The translations under genes and the position numbers were made by a program. This document shows, piece by piece, positions 17,030-26,969 of a stretch of DNA of 64,000 bases (position 1 is its first letter; each line of letters opens with the position of its first letter). Origin of the DNA: Betaproteobacteria bacterium. GTDB lineage: Bacteria; Pseudomonadota; Gammaproteobacteria; Burkholderiales; SG8-41. Location: contig JAKFUS010000014.1 of assembly GCA_021732605.1 (NCBI GenBank), positions 23,644 through 87,643 on the forward strand. The letters run 5' to 3'. The notes beneath the pieces are model-generated. The model saw only the letters and a list, made by a program, of their open reading frames with translations. It made no database searches and was not told where the DNA came from.

Positions 17030-17535
17030 TGGGCATCCGGCATCAACAAGGCTTTACCTATATCGCCCTGCTGATCATAGTCGCGGTGATGGGGGCTGGA
17101 CTCGCATCCAAAGGTGTTGCCTGGCAAAACTCAGGACAGCGGGAAAAAGAAGCCGATCTCCTGTTTATTGGTGAGGAGTTCCGGGAAGCCATTGCATTGT
17201 ATTACCTGCGTTCACCGGGTCAGGTGCAGGAATATCCCAAGTCTTTGGAAGATCTGACGGCGGACACACGCTTTGGTGGTACGCAGCGATATTTGAGAAA
17301 GGTCTATCGAGACCCAGTGACCGGTAAAGCTGAGTGGGGGCTAATATTGACACCCGCCGGCAGCATCATGGGGGTGCATAGCCTGTCACGGGAAGAGCCG
17401 ATGAAGGCGGGAAATTTCAAGGTAGTAAATCGAGAATTTTCCAGAAGTAAGGCTTACGCAGACTGGAAGTTTGTATTTGTGCCCCCGGTTACACTACCCG
17501 CGCCAACAATCAGGCATATCGAGTCCAAACAATGA
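17029..17535 (+). CDS. Pseudopilin-like protein lacking the conserved Glu+5
   Basis: This 168-aa protein has a leader MGIRHQQG, then FTYIALLIIVAVMGAGLAS. The position occupied by Glu+5 in almost all pilins and pseudopilins is Ala here. Among known pseudopilins only the tip protein GspK usually lacks Glu5, so this may cap the pseudopilus. It is much shorter than GspK, however, and has no obvious GspK insert. The downstream part, GTQRYLRKVYRDPVTGKAEWGLI, is GspG-like. Its stop overlaps the ATG of the acyl-CoA synthetase gene by 4 nt (ATGA). Confidence 0.82.
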   Translation: MGIRHQQGFTYIALLIIVAVMGAGLASKGVAWQNSGQREKEADLLFIGEEFREAIALYYLRSPGQVQEYPKSLEDLTADTRFGGTQRYLRKVYRDPVTGKAEWGLILTPAGSIMGVHSLSREEPMKAGNFKVVNREFSRSKAYADWKFVFVPPVTLPAPTIRHIESKQ

Positions 17536-19622
17536 ACGACGCCATCCAGGCCCTGCTGCACCCGAAATCCATCGCCGTCATTGGCGCCTCCTCCGACTTC
17601 AATAAAATCAACGGCCGCACGCTGAAAGCACTGGTCGACAAAAAATACGCTGGCCGCATCCTGCCGGTCAATCCCAAATACCAGACCTTGCTCGACCTGC
17701 CGTGTTATCCCGATGTGGCATCGATACCGGGCACCGTTGATCTCGCCGTCGTTGCGGTGCCGGCGAAACACGTGCCTGACACCTTGCGCGCGCTCGGCAA
17801 AAAAGGTGTGAAGGCCGCTGTGGTGTTCAGTTCCGGCTTCAGCGAAGTCGGCGGCGACGGCATCCGGCTCGAAGCCGAACTGAAAAAAGCCATCCAGGAG
17901 AGCGGGGTGCGCATCCTCGGCCCGAATTGCCTGGGACTGGTCAATGTCGCCGAAAACGTGATGGCCACCTTCAGCCAGTTTTCACTGGGGCCGACACCGG
18001 ACGGTCCTGCTGCATTCGTCACACAGTCGGGCGCGTTGGGTACCGCCACTGCCGGCACGGCGCGCAAGCGCGGGCTGAACTTCGGTTATTTCGTCAACAC
18101 CGGCAACGAAGTCGATGTGCAATTCGTCGACATCATGCGCGCGATCATCGCGGAAGACCGCATCAAGGTCGGCGCTGGTTATATCGAAGGTCTCAAGAAC
18201 GGTCCGGGCCTGCTCGAAGTGGCCGAAGACGCATTGCAGCGTGCGAAACCCATCGTGCTGACCAAGGTCGGGCGCACAAAAGCGGGGGCCAAAGCGATTG
18301 CTTCGCACACCGGTTCACTCGCCGGTGAAGACGCCGTGTTCGATGGCGTGATTCGCCAGCGCGGTATCATCCGCGCCCGCAGTGATGAGCAACTACTTGA
18401 TTTTGTTGATATATTTTCACAATGCGGATTGCCGGGCGGCAAGGGCATCGGCTTCATCACGCGATCCGGCGGTGCCGGCGCATTGATGGCCGATCGCGCC
18501 GAAGAAATCGGGCTGGATGTCGCCACCCTCAGCGCAGAAACCACCGACGCCCTGCGCAAAGTTGTGCCTGCGTTCGGTTCGACCAGTAATCCGGTGGACA
18601 TCACTGCGCAAGGCCTGGTCAATCCGGCCCTGATGCGCGACAGCCTGAAAATCCTGCTGTCCGATCCCAAAGTCGATATCGCTGTGCTCTGGCTGTCGTT
18701 CACCGACAAGTACGCCGAAGTCACCGCGCAAAGTTTTATCGAAGCCAAAGCCCAGACCAGCAAACCGTTCATTGTCTGCTGGATGGGCATGCCGGACATT
18801 GCGGCGAAGCTGATGCGGGAAGGTGGTGTTCCCTTTCTGCGCAGCGCCGAGGCCGCAGTCGATGCCGCCGCTGCACTGGTGCGTTATGCCGAGGCGCGAC
18901 GCAACTGGTTGAGCGACGCAACTGCCCGTGCGGCACTGCAATTGCCCAAGCCTGCGTTGCCTGCAGCAGCCGGTGCCGTCAGCAGCATGGAAGGACAGGC
19001 GCTGCTGCAATCCTTCGGCGTACCGACGGCCGCTGCAAAGCTGGCAAAAACCGCCGATGAAGCCGTAGCTGCTGCGAACGCATTGGGCTATCCGGTGGTG
19101 CTGAAAATTGAATCGCCGGACATTCTGCACAAGACCGAAGCCAAGGGTGTGGCACTGAATCTCGGCGATGAGGCTGCAGTACGCAGTGCATACGCCGCTC
19201 TGATTGCCAATGCCAAGCAGTACAAAGCCGATGCCCGCATCGCCGGCGTGCTGGTGCAGGCGATGGCCAAGGGTGATGTTGAGTTAGTCATCGGATTGAA
19301 GCGCGATGCGACCTTCGGGCCGGTGGTGATGGTCGGGCTGGGCGGGGTACTGATCGAAGTCTTCAAGGATGTGGTGTTCCGTGCCGCACCGGTCACTGAA
19401 GCCGAAGCGCTGCGCATGCTCGATGAACTCAAATGCAAAGTCATCCTCGACGGTGTGCGTGGCAAGCCGCCGGTCAACAAAAAAACGCTGGCACAGATGA
19501 TCAGCGCAGTATCGCGCTTCGGCGCTGCCGCGGGACCACGACTCGCCGAACTCGATCTGAATCCGGTGCTGGCCGGGCCGCAGGGCGTTACCGCCGTCGA
19601 CTGGCTGATGGTTCTGGAGTAA
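17532..19622 (+). CDS. Acyl-CoA synthetase, NDP-forming (fused alpha-beta subunits)
   Basis: This 696-aa protein has an N-terminal CoA-binding domain (LLHPKSIAVIGASSDFNKING, about 8-135) and succinyl-CoA-synthetase-like flavodoxin domains (about 150-460). The ASHTGSLAGED segment around residue 257 holds the phosphohistidine. A C-terminal ATP-grasp domain follows (about 480-696: LKIESPDILHKTEAKGVALNL, GPVVMVGLGGVLIEVFKD). It interconverts an acyl-CoA plus ADP and phosphate with the free acid plus ATP; the substrate cannot be read from sequence. It overlaps the last pseudopilin gene by ATGA, so it seems co-transcribed with the secretion cluster, and lies 20 nt before an acyl-CoA dehydrogenase that probably acts on the same substrate. 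Confidence 0.92.
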   Translation: MNDAIQALLHPKSIAVIGASSDFNKINGRTLKALVDKKYAGRILPVNPKYQTLLDLPCYPDVASIPGTVDLAVVAVPAKHVPDTLRALGKKGVKAAVVFSSGFSEVGGDGIRLEAELKKAIQESGVRILGPNCLGLVNVAENVMATFSQFSLGPTPDGPAAFVTQSGALGTATAGTARKRGLNFGYFVNTGNEVDVQFVDIMRAIIAEDRIKVGAGYIEGLKNGPGLLEVAEDALQRAKPIVLTKVGRTKAGAKAIASHTGSLAGEDAVFDGVIRQRGIIRARSDEQLLDFVDIFSQCGLPGGKGIGFITRSGGAGALMADRAEEIGLDVATLSAETTDALRKVVPAFGSTSNPVDITAQGLVNPALMRDSLKILLSDPKVDIAVLWLSFTDKYAEVTAQSFIEAKAQTSKPFIVCWMGMPDIAAKLMREGGVPFLRSAEAAVDAAAALVRYAEARRNWLSDATARAALQLPKPALPAAAGAVSSMEGQALLQSFGVPTAAAKLAKTADEAVAAANALGYPVVLKIESPDILHKTEAKGVALNLGDEAAVRSAYAALIANAKQYKADARIAGVLVQAMAKGDVELVIGLKRDATFGPVVMVGLGGVLIEVFKDVVFRAAPVTEAEALRMLDELKCKVILDGVRGKPPVNKKTLAQMISAVSRFGAAAGPRLAELDLNPVLAGPQGVTAVDWLMVLE
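18394..18422 (+). repeat. AT-rich dispersed repeat, copy 2 (intragenic)
   Basis: TACTTGATTTTGTTGATATA followed by TTTTCACAA resembles the family at 1234, 20881, 37201 and 43735, but lies inside the acyl-CoA synthetase coding sequence. It is the weakest copy and may be coincidental. Confidence 0.3.
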
Positions 19623-19642
19623 GTAGCTCTAAGGAGAACACC

Positions 19643-20830
19643 ATGGATTTCACACTGCCCGAAGAACTGCGCATGCTGCGCGACACCGTCGCGCGTTTTG
19701 TACGCGAGGAACTGCTGCCGCTGGAGCGCGATGTCATCAAACGCGAAGCCGAGCGTGGCCTGACCGATGCGCCGCTGATTGATCCCGAAGTCGAAAAAGA
19801 ACTGGGACGCAAAGCCAAAGACATCGGCCTCTATGGCATCGACGTGCCCGAGGAATACGGCGGGCAGAACCTTGGCATGCTGGCCAAGGCCGTGGTGATC
19901 GAGGAACTGAAAACCAGCATCGTGCCGTTTGTCTTGCCGCCGGACAGCCCGAACCTGTGGATGCTGCGCGAGACCTGCAAGGGTGACCAGATACAGAAAT
20001 ACCTGCTGCCCTACGCCAGCGGCGACAAAAAAAGTGCAATCGCCATTTCCGAGCCAGGTGCTGGCTCCGACCCCGCCGGCATGAAAACCCGCGCCGAATA
20101 CAAAAATGGCAAATGGGTGCTCAACGGCCAGAAAATCTGGATCAGTCATGCCCGCCAGGCTGATTTCATGATTGTCATGGCCGTCACCGATCCAGCCAAG
20201 GGTTCGCGCGGCGGCATGACCGCGTTCCTGGTCGACAAAGGCACCAAGGGCCTGTCCATCCCGTCGGTATTCAACACCATGGGTGAACACGCGCCGTACG
20301 CGGTGTTCCTCGATAACGTCGAACTGTCCGATGCCCAGGTGCTGGGTGAAGTCGGCAACGGCTTCGGGCCGATGCAGAACCGGCTCGGTGTGCGGCGCAT
20401 GGAAATCGCCTGTCGAGCGCTGGGTTACGCAAGGCGCTGCATGGACCTGATGCTGACCCAGGCTAATCAGCGCAAGACCTTCGGCGCCTTGCTTGCCGAA
20501 CGGCAGCAGGTGCAATGGTGGCTTGCCGACAGTTGGCAGGAAATGGAAATGGTGCGCTGGATCACCTGGCGGCTGGCCTGGAAAATGGATCAAGGCGGTG
20601 CCGACTGGCGGCGCGATGCGTCCATGGTCAAGCTGCAGGGCAGCGAAATGATTGCGCGGGTGTCAGACCGTGCGATCCAGCTGCTAGGCGGCATGGGCGT
20701 GTCGAAAGACATGCCGCTGGAGTACATCGCACGGGCGGTGCGCGTACTGCGCATCTTCGAAGGCCCTAGCGAAGTGCATCGCTGGGTGATCGCGCGCGAC
20801 TTGCTGCGCAACGGCATGCCTGCGGAATAA
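19643..20830 (+). CDS. Acyl-CoA dehydrogenase
   Basis: This 395-aa FAD enzyme oxidises an acyl-CoA to the 2-enoyl-CoA. The start is the ATG at 19643, preceded by AAGGAG; the longer open frame upstream lies inside the synthetase gene. Visible family motifs are AISEPGAGSDPAGMKTRAEY and NGQKIWISHA in the FAD/substrate region (about 135-175). The C-terminal LLGGMGVSKDMPLEYIARAVR and RIFEGPSEVHR carry the catalytic-base position (Glu of FEG). It is the second gene of an acyl-CoA synthetase/dehydrogenase pair and ends at a bidirectional terminator. Confidence 0.93.
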   Translation: MDFTLPEELRMLRDTVARFVREELLPLERDVIKREAERGLTDAPLIDPEVEKELGRKAKDIGLYGIDVPEEYGGQNLGMLAKAVVIEELKTSIVPFVLPPDSPNLWMLRETCKGDQIQKYLLPYASGDKKSAIAISEPGAGSDPAGMKTRAEYKNGKWVLNGQKIWISHARQADFMIVMAVTDPAKGSRGGMTAFLVDKGTKGLSIPSVFNTMGEHAPYAVFLDNVELSDAQVLGEVGNGFGPMQNRLGVRRMEIACRALGYARRCMDLMLTQANQRKTFGALLAERQQVQWWLADSWQEMEMVRWITWRLAWKMDQGGADWRRDASMVKLQGSEMIARVSDRAIQLLGGMGVSKDMPLEYIARAVRVLRIFEGPSEVHRWVIARDLLRNGMPAE

Positions 20831-20849
20831 ATCGAACAAAGTGCCAACA

Positions 20850-20878
20850 AAAACGGCGCAGAATCTCTGCGCCGTTTT
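20850..20878. terminator. Bidirectional rho-independent terminator
   Basis: A perfect 13-bp stem, AAAACGGCGCAGA / TCTGCGCCGTTTT, with a 3-nt loop separates convergent genes. It has T-rich ends on both strands, so it can serve the acyl-CoA dehydrogenase gene (plus) and rne (minus). Confidence 0.9.
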
Positions 20879-20880
20879 CA

Positions 20881-20908
20881 TAAAAATATCAATAAAAACA
20901 AATACTTA
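20881..20908 (-). repeat. AT-rich dispersed repeat, copy 3
   Basis: On the minus strand this reads AAGTATTTGTTTTTATTGAT then ATTTTTA. It differs from the copy at 43735-43762 at only one position over its 27 bases. It sits between the terminator and the end of rne. Confidence 0.6.
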
Positions 20909-20945
20909 ATCGATATCTCTCGATAAGCCTGTAATTCTCGCAGGC

Positions 20946-23804
20946 TTAGCGGGTCTCCACTTGCTGCAGCGGCTCGCTGACGGTGTTCTCCACCGTCGGG
21001 CGCACGCGTTTGACGCGCTTCGGCGCGCCATCGTCGGTAGCCGCTTGTGCCGCGGCCTGCTGACGTTCACTGCTGGTTTCGACCTGTTGCAGATCCGAAG
21101 GCCAGTCGAGTTTGAGTGCTGGCATCGGAGCAGGAGCAGGCACCGGTGCCGGCGTGGCGATGATGGGTTGCGGCGCGGGGGCGGTAACGACGGGCGCGGG
21201 TGCAACGGCAACCGGCTCCGGCGGCGTGTAAACCGTTTCCGGTTGCTGGAATACCGGTGCGGCTTCTTCCGGCGCAGCTGCTTCAGCCTTCTGCGCAAGA
21301 GCGCGCGCTGATTCCGGCATGGGCATATACGGCACCGAAGCGGCATCGCGCATCGGTGCGTCATGTTGCACCGATTCCTGCACGACTTCCGCGACTGGTG
21401 CGACCGCTGTGATTACTTCTTCTGCAACTTCCTCGTATGCGGTGTTGGCGCCGGGCACGGCGTTGGCGGTGTTCGGTTCCGGCACGAAGGGGGTACGCGG
21501 ATACCAGACGCGGTCACCGCGCTGTTGCTGGCCCTGGCGTTCCTGCGCTTGCTCGCCACGCTCAGCACGATCGGCACCGCCGCGACGGCCACGACGACGA
21601 CGGCTGCCGCCGCGTTCTTCGCCCTGCTGTTCGGCTGCGGGTGCACCATTGACCGCTGCGCCGTTGACGGCGATGGCGGCATCAACCTGCGGCATGTCCT
21701 GCGGAGCGGCCGGGGACTGCGCCGACGGGTCACGTTCCGGACGGTCGCGACGTTGCTGGTCGCGGCCTTGATCCCGTCCTTCATTACGGCCACGGCGTTG
21801 TTGTTGACCCTCGTTGCGGGTTTCGCTGCCGGCTTCGCGCTCTGGACGCTCGCCGCGTTGGCCGCCACGGCCACCACGGCCGCCGCGTTCACCGCCGCGG
21901 CCTGATCCGCCACGTTCGCCGCGCTCATTGCGTCCCGACTCATTGCGTCCCGATTCTCCACGCTGCGGGCGGCCGCCACGGCCGCGGTCCGCATTGCCGC
22001 CGCGCGCTGGCGGGCGTTGGCTGTTGCGCGAAGTTTCGGTGGTTGCGCTGGCTGCCGTTTCAGTGGCCGGCTTGCGGCGGAACCAGCCCATGATTTTGCC
22101 AATGATCGAATCCTCATCCGCAGCGGGCAGCGCGGTTGAAGTCGCTGCGCGCGCTGTGGCTGTCGCTACCGGTTCGGCACGCATCGGCGCAGGTTGCATC
22201 TGCATCGGCGTAATGCCTTTGACGGCAGCTTCCTGCTTGGGCGCTGCAGCTTCATCTTCGGCACCCGATTTGTCTTCTTCGCTGGGCAGCTGCACCATCT
22301 GGTAGCTGGGCGCCAGCGGTTCACTCTGGTTCAAGTCGTCGTGACGCATCCGCGCAAGGGTGTAGTTGGGCGTCTGCAGGTGAATATTCGGAATCAGCAT
22401 CACGTTGACGCGATGGCGTGATTCAAGCAACTGCAGGTCAACGCGTTTTTCGTTGAGCAGGAAAGTCGCGACATCGACCGGCACCTGGGCATGCACCGCC
22501 GCGGTGTTGTCCTTCATCGCCTCTTCCTGAATGATGCGCAGGATGTGCAGCGCGGTCGATTCGGTGCCGCGGATGTGGCCGGTACCGTGGCAGCGCGGGC
22601 AGGCGCTGTGGTTCGATTCACCGAGCGAAGGGCGCAGCCGCTGGCGCGACAGCTCCATCAGGCCAAAGCGCGAAATCTTGCCGATCTGCACGCGGGCGCG
22701 ATCGTATTTCAGCGCATCGCGCAGCCGGTTCTCGACTTCGCGCTGGTTGCGCTGCGATTCCATGTCGATGAAGTCGATGACCACCAGGCCGCCCAGGTCG
22801 CGCAGGCGTAATTGGCGCGCGGCTTCGTCGGCGGCTTCGAGGTTGGTGCGGAAAGCGGTTTCTTCGATGTCGGCGCCGCGGGTCGATCGCGCGGAGTTGA
22901 CGTCGACGGAGACCAGCGCTTCGGTGTGGTCGATGACAATCGCGCCGCCGGAGGGCAGGTTGACCGAGCGCGAGAACGCGGACTCGATCTGGTGCTCGAT
23001 CTGGAAGCGCGAGAACAGCGGCACGTCGTCGTGGTAGAGCTTGGCACGATCGACATAATTCGGCATCACGTGGCTCATGAACTGCACAGCCTGTTCATGG
23101 ATCGACTGGGTGTCGATCAGGATTTCGCCGATTTCTTCGTGGAAGTAATCGCGGATGGCGCGGATGACCAGGCTCGATTCCTGGAAAATCAGGAACGCGC
23201 CATCCTGCTGGTGCGCGGCGCCTTCAATGGCGGCCCACAGCTGGAGCAGGTATTTCAGATCCCAGTTCAGTTCTTCGGCGCTGCGGCCGATGCCGGCGGT
23301 ACGGGCAATCACGCTCATGCCGTTGGGCACGTCGAGCTGGGCTACCGTTTCCTTGAGCTCGGCGCGTTCTTCGCCTTCGATGCGGCGCGAGACACCGCCG
23401 CCGCGGGGATTGTTGGGCATCAGCACCAGGTAACGGCCGGCGAGACTGATGAAAGTGGTCAGCGCGGCGCCCTTGTTGCCGCGTTCGTCCTTGTCGACCT
23501 GGACGATGATTTCCTGGCGTTCGCGCAGCGCGTCCTGGATGCGCGCCTTGCTGACGTCGATGCCGGCCTTGAAGTAGGCGCGGGCGACTTCCTTGAAGGG
23601 GAGGAAGCCGTGGCGGTCATTGCCGTAATCGACAAAGGCGGCTTCGAGGCTGGGCTCGATGCGGGTTATGACGCCCTTGTAAATGTTGCTTTTGCGCTGC
23701 TCTTTACCGGCGGATTCGATGTCGAGATCGATCAGTTTCTGACCGTCGACGATGGCAACGCGCAGCTCTTCGGCCTGCGTTGCATTGAACAACATGCGCT
23801 TCAT
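20946..23804 (-). CDS. rne: Ribonuclease E
   Basis: This 952-aa endoribonuclease is the scaffold of the RNA degradosome. The N-terminus, [20 protein letters not shown], and the S1 RNA-binding domain (about 37-118, [17 protein letters not shown]) are typical. The DNase-I-like catalytic site has the two metal-binding Asp in [11 protein letters not shown] (about 300) and VVIDFIDM (about 343). The Zn-link is CPRC (about 402-405). The C-terminal half is disordered: an Arg/Gly-rich RNA-binding stretch (about 600-780) and a Pro/Ala-rich end with probable partner-binding motifs. A small hairpin, AAGCCTG...CAGGCTT, overlaps the stop. The 5' region of more than 130 nt may host the usual RNase E autoregulation. 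Confidence 0.97.
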   Translation of the reverse strand: MKRMLFNATQAEELRVAIVDGQKLIDLDIESAGKEQRKSNIYKGVITRIEPSLEAAFVDYGNDRHGFLPFKEVARAYFKAGIDVSKARIQDALRERQEIIVQVDKDERGNKGAALTTFISLAGRYLVLMPNNPRGGGVSRRIEGEERAELKETVAQLDVPNGMSVIARTAGIGRSAEELNWDLKYLLQLWAAIEGAAHQQDGAFLIFQESSLVIRAIRDYFHEEIGEILIDTQSIHEQAVQFMSHVMPNYVDRAKLYHDDVPLFSRFQIEHQIESAFSRSVNLPSGGAIVIDHTEALVSVDVNSARSTRGADIEETAFRTNLEAADEAARQLRLRDLGGLVVIDFIDMESQRNQREVENRLRDALKYDRARVQIGKISRFGLMELSRQRLRPSLGESNHSACPRCHGTGHIRGTESTALHILRIIQEEAMKDNTAAVHAQVPVDVATFLLNEKRVDLQLLESRHRVNVMLIPNIHLQTPNYTLARMRHDDLNQSEPLAPSYQMVQLPSEEDKSGAEDEAAAPKQEAAVKGITPMQMQPAPMRAEPVATATARAATSTALPAADEDSIIGKIMGWFRRKPATETAASATTETSRNSQRPPARGGNADRGRGGRPQRGESGRNESGRNERGERGGSGRGGERGGRGGRGGQRGERPEREAGSETRNEGQQQRRGRNEGRDQGRDQQRRDRPERDPSAQSPAAPQDMPQVDAAIAVNGAAVNGAPAAEQQGEERGGSRRRRGRRGGADRAERGEQAQERQGQQQRGDRVWYPRTPFVPEPNTANAVPGANTAYEEVAEEVITAVAPVAEVVQESVQHDAPMRDAASVPYMPMPESARALAQKAEAAAPEEAAPVFQQPETVYTPPEPVAVAPAPVVTAPAPQPIIATPAPVPAPAPMPALKLDWPSDLQQVETSSERQQAAAQAATDDGAPKRVKRVRPTVENTVSEPLQQVETR

Positions 23805-24308
23805 TTTCTTCTCCCGCGCTCAAGGATTTGCACGGGATGCACACTACGGCAGCCGCCCGCAGGCGGCGGACTCAAATTATTTCAGTCGATTGACAGCTAC
23901 ATGAATCGATCGTGATCAGTGTCCTGATTATGCAATGTGTCTTGCAGGGAGTTGCGTAAGATGCGGCGCAAAATACGGCGCAAAATGATCGCAAATCCGG
24001 GAATTCAAACAGTGCCTTGAGCGCGTAAATCATCTAATATCGCTACTTCCGTCGGTGAGCGACTTTAACCCTGTATTTTTCGCTAGCCTTTCGCCAACTT
24101 CTTCGCTAACGCCTTCGCAAACTTTATTGCAGCCCCAGCAGTTTGCCGTGGCACATGCAACAGTCCAGTCGCCGCATTCGCGTCATCCAGGCATCTATTG
24201 CAGAGCGCACCAGTCTCGGAATTCCGCCGCGTCGGGCTCATGCCCATGATGCCGGTTTCGGCATCCGCGTCGTCCGTTAGGTGGAGCGCTGTCAAGAAGT
24301 ATAAGTAA
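23805..24308. other. Divergent region between rne and rluC
   Basis: No gene is supported here. The rne half should hold the promoter and a long 5' leader on the minus strand. A 12-bp tandem repeat, CGGCGCAAAATA then CGGCGCAAAATG, lies at 23964-23987, flanked by similar GCGCAAAA/TCGCAAAT words. On the plus side, GTAAATG with a weak purine stretch precedes rluC. Promoters on either strand are not clear enough to place. Confidence 0.5.
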
Positions 24309-25253
24309 ATGAACAAGTTAAGTAAAGATTCCACATTACGACACGTATTGCGGCAACCCGTTGGCGAGGACGACGCCGGCCAGCGCATCGACAACTACTT
24401 GATGCGACGGCTGAAAGGGGTGCCGAAAAGCCATGTTTACCGGATCCTGCGCAGCGGGGAGGTCCGGGTCAACAGCGGCCGGATCGGCCCGGACTACCGG
24501 CTGCAGGCCGGTGACCTGCTGCGCATCCCGCCAATACGAACGGCGGAGCCCGCCGCCGTCCGGCCCATGCCCAAAAACGCGTTCACCCCCGTCATCCTGT
24601 TTGAGGATGAGGCCCTGCTGGTTATCGACAAGCCCTGCGGGCTGGCGGTGCATGGCGGCAGCGGACTCAGCTTCGGGGTGATCGAAGCGCTGCGCCAGGG
24701 CCGCCCCGACAGCAAATTTCTCGAACTGGTGCACCGCATCGACCGCGATACGTCCGGCGTGCTGATGCTGGCGAAAAAACGCGCGGCGCTGGTGGAGCTG
24801 CACCGCCAGTTGCAGGCCGGGGAGGTCGAGAAGCGCTATCGCGTGCTGGTCAAAGGCCTGTGGACCGAACGCAAGCGGGTGGTCGATCTGCCGCTGGAAA
24901 AACATGTGCGTTCGTCGGGCGAGCGGCGGGTCAACGTCGGCGCCGATGGCGACCATGCAATCACGATTTTTCGACTGGAACGGCGCGTCGGCCCGTACAG
25001 CCTGCTCGATGCCGAGCTGAAAACCGGGCGCACCCATCAGATCCGTGTGCATCTGGCACACCTGGGTTTTCCGATACTCGGCGACGACAAGTACGGTGAC
25101 TTCACGCTGAACAAAACGCTGCCAAAGCAGGGACTGAAACGCATGTTCCTGCATTCCTGGCGCATCGTCGTCCGCCATCCGCTGAGCCGTGAGCGGGTGA
25201 CGTTCGAGGCGCCACTGCCGGAAGAATTGCGCAGTTTTGTTGAAATCACCTAA
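24309..25253 (+). CDS. rluC: 23S rRNA pseudouridine synthase RluC/RluD family
   Basis: This 314-aa protein has an N-terminal S4 RNA-binding domain (DAGQRIDNYLMRRL...VRVNSGR, about 22-75) and a catalytic RluA-type domain. The signature HRIDRDTSGVLMLAKK (about 144-159) contains the nucleophilic Asp. RTHQIRVHLAHLG and ILGDDKYGD complete the active site. Divergence from rne is the common arrangement for RluC, which modifies U955, U2504 and U2580 in E. coli 23S rRNA; that specificity is inferred from synteny. Confidence 0.94.
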   Translation: MNKLSKDSTLRHVLRQPVGEDDAGQRIDNYLMRRLKGVPKSHVYRILRSGEVRVNSGRIGPDYRLQAGDLLRIPPIRTAEPAAVRPMPKNAFTPVILFEDEALLVIDKPCGLAVHGGSGLSFGVIEALRQGRPDSKFLELVHRIDRDTSGVLMLAKKRAALVELHRQLQAGEVEKRYRVLVKGLWTERKRVVDLPLEKHVRSSGERRVNVGADGDHAITIFRLERRVGPYSLLDAELKTGRTHQIRVHLAHLGFPILGDDKYGDFTLNKTLPKQGLKRMFLHSWRIVVRHPLSRERVTFEAPLPEELRSFVEIT

Positions 25254-25266
25254 AAAACCAAAAAAC

Positions 25267-25917
25267 ATGTCCCGGCAGTTTGAGTTACTGGTGTTCGACT
25301 GGGACGGCACGCTGATGGACTCAGCGGCCGCCATTTCCGAATCGCTGCAGACGGCCTGCACCGATCTGGGATTGCCGGTGCCGAGCAGAGAGAAGGCGCG
25401 CTATGTGATCGGGCTGGGGCTGACGGATGCGCTGGCCTATGTACTGCCGGAATTGCCGGAAGCGGATTACCCGCGGGTATTGGAACGTTTTAGGGTGCAT
25501 TTCCTGCGTCGTGATGCAGGAACGACCTTGTTTTCCGGCGCGGCGGAGATGATCCGTGAATTGCGCGACAGCGGATTCCTGCTGGCGGTTGCTACCGGCA
25601 AAAGCCGTCGCGGGCTGGATCGCGCACTAAAGGAAACCGGATTGCAGGGTTGTTTTGATGCGACGCGTTGCGCTGATGAGGGGTTTTCAAAACCGCATCC
25701 GGGCATGCTGGAAGCGGTGATGGACAGGCTGGCTACGCCGCCTGCGGCGACGCTAATGATCGGTGACACCACGCACGACCTGGAGATGGCGAAAGCTGCC
25801 GGTGTGGCCGCAGTTGCCGTAACCTATGGGGCGCATGAGCGCGCGGCGCTCATCGCCTGCAGGCCGCTGGCGATGGTGGATGAATTGCAGGGCTTGCGTC
25901 GCTGGTTAATGCAATAG
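25267..25917 (+). CDS. HAD-superfamily phosphatase (Gph-like)
   Basis: This 216-aa cytoplasmic HAD hydrolase is called from its ATG at 25267; the open frame continues 30 nt upstream from a TTG, without support. Motif I is VFDWDGTLMDS with the nucleophile and acid Asp pair. Motif II is VATGKSRRG, motif III is the Lys of KPHPGML and motif IV is IGDTTHDLEMAKAAG. A helical cap (class C1) lies between motifs I and II. Position right after rluC is conserved in proteobacteria. The substrate may be phosphoglycolate or another small phosphate ester. Confidence 0.88.
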   Translation: MSRQFELLVFDWDGTLMDSAAAISESLQTACTDLGLPVPSREKARYVIGLGLTDALAYVLPELPEADYPRVLERFRVHFLRRDAGTTLFSGAAEMIRELRDSGFLLAVATGKSRRGLDRALKETGLQGCFDATRCADEGFSKPHPGMLEAVMDRLATPPAATLMIGDTTHDLEMAKAAGVAAVAVTYGAHERAALIACRPLAMVDELQGLRRWLMQ

Positions 25918-26009
25918 CAATACGGCAATACGCGAAAACAGAGCAGCCTTGAATGGCTGTAGCCACAGTACCAAAATCGTTGTAATTTATTGATTTTAAA
26001 AGGAATTAT

Positions 26010-26963
26010 ATGTCAAATCAGCAGCCGGATGACCCGCAATGGGAGCGTGGCGTGTTGGAAAAAGTGGCACTCGCAGCGATTCAGGAGCAGCGCCGCTCCC
26101 GACAGTGGGGCATGTTTTTCAAAATGATGGTACTGCTATACCTGATTGCGCTGCTGTTCATCGGCATGGGCTGGTACAGCAAAAACGATGCAACAAAAGG
26201 CAGCCATACCGCGTTGGTTGATATCAACGGCGTCATCGCCCCCGGCAGTCAGGCAAGTGCCGACAAAATCATGGCCGGCATGCAGGCTGCATTCAAGGAT
26301 AAAAACACCAAGGGTGTGATCCTGCGCATCAACAGCCCCGGCGGCAGCCCGGTGCAGGCCGGTTACATCTACGATGAAATCAAGCGCCTGCGCGCAAAGC
26401 ATCCAGAAATTCCGCTGTATGCTGTGGTCGAGGATATCTGCGCCTCCGGCGGTTATTACATAGCCGCCGCCGCTGACAAAATCTACGTCGATAAGGCGAG
26501 CATTATCGGCTCCATTGGCGTGCTGATGGACGGTTTCGGATTTACCGGCACCATGGAAAAACTCGGCGTCGAACGCCGTCTGCTGGCCGCCGGAAAGAAC
26601 AAGGGCTTTCTGGATCCGTTCTCACCGATTCAGGCGGAACATACCGCTCATGCCGCGACCATGCTCGACGACATTCACCAGCAGTTCATCGCGGTGGTGC
26701 GCCAGGGACGCGGCAAAAGACTCAAGGAAACTCCGGAGATGTTTTCAGGTCTGTTGTGGGTCGGGAAGAAAAGCATCGACCTCGGCCTCGCCGATGCACT
26801 GGGCAGCCTGGAATATGTCGCACGCGAAGTGATCAAGGCCGAAGACATCGTCGATTACACGCAGCAGGAGAATATCGCCGAGCGTTTTGCGCGGCGTTTT
26901 GGTGCGGCCAGTGCCGAAACCCTGCTGAAATTCAGCGGTTTGGGTAGCTTTAATATCAGGTAA
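26010..26963 (+). CDS. sppA: Signal peptide peptidase SppA-type S49 peptidase
   Basis: This 317-aa inner-membrane serine protease has one N-terminal membrane helix (about 36-54) and a periplasmic S49 domain. RINSPGGSPVQAG is the oxyanion region. The catalytic Ser lies in CASGGYY (Ser146), and the base Lys is probably K196 or K198 in AAGKNKG. SIIGSIGVL is also a family hallmark. It is a short single-domain form, like the B. subtilis enzyme. It degrades cleaved signal peptides. It is convergent with the methyltransferase gene, with only 6 nt between stops. Confidence 0.94.
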   Translation: MSNQQPDDPQWERGVLEKVALAAIQEQRRSRQWGMFFKMMVLLYLIALLFIGMGWYSKNDATKGSHTALVDINGVIAPGSQASADKIMAGMQAAFKDKNTKGVILRINSPGGSPVQAGYIYDEIKRLRAKHPEIPLYAVVEDICASGGYYIAAAADKIYVDKASIIGSIGVLMDGFGFTGTMEKLGVERRLLAAGKNKGFLDPFSPIQAEHTAHAATMLDDIHQQFIAVVRQGRGKRLKETPEMFSGLLWVGKKSIDLGLADALGSLEYVAREVIKAEDIVDYTQQENIAERFARRFGAASAETLLKFSGLGSFNIR

Positions 26964-26969
26964 GTGCGA

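Noticed and set aside
22812-23915. Plus-strand 367-codon frame opposite rne
   Set aside because: It is a shadow of the RNase E S1/catalytic region. The real gene is unambiguous.
23964-23987. Two tandem 12-bp repeats near rne as possible iterons or an origin
   Set aside because: There are only two copies, with no DnaA-box cluster or replication gene. A chance or leader-RNA feature is likelier.
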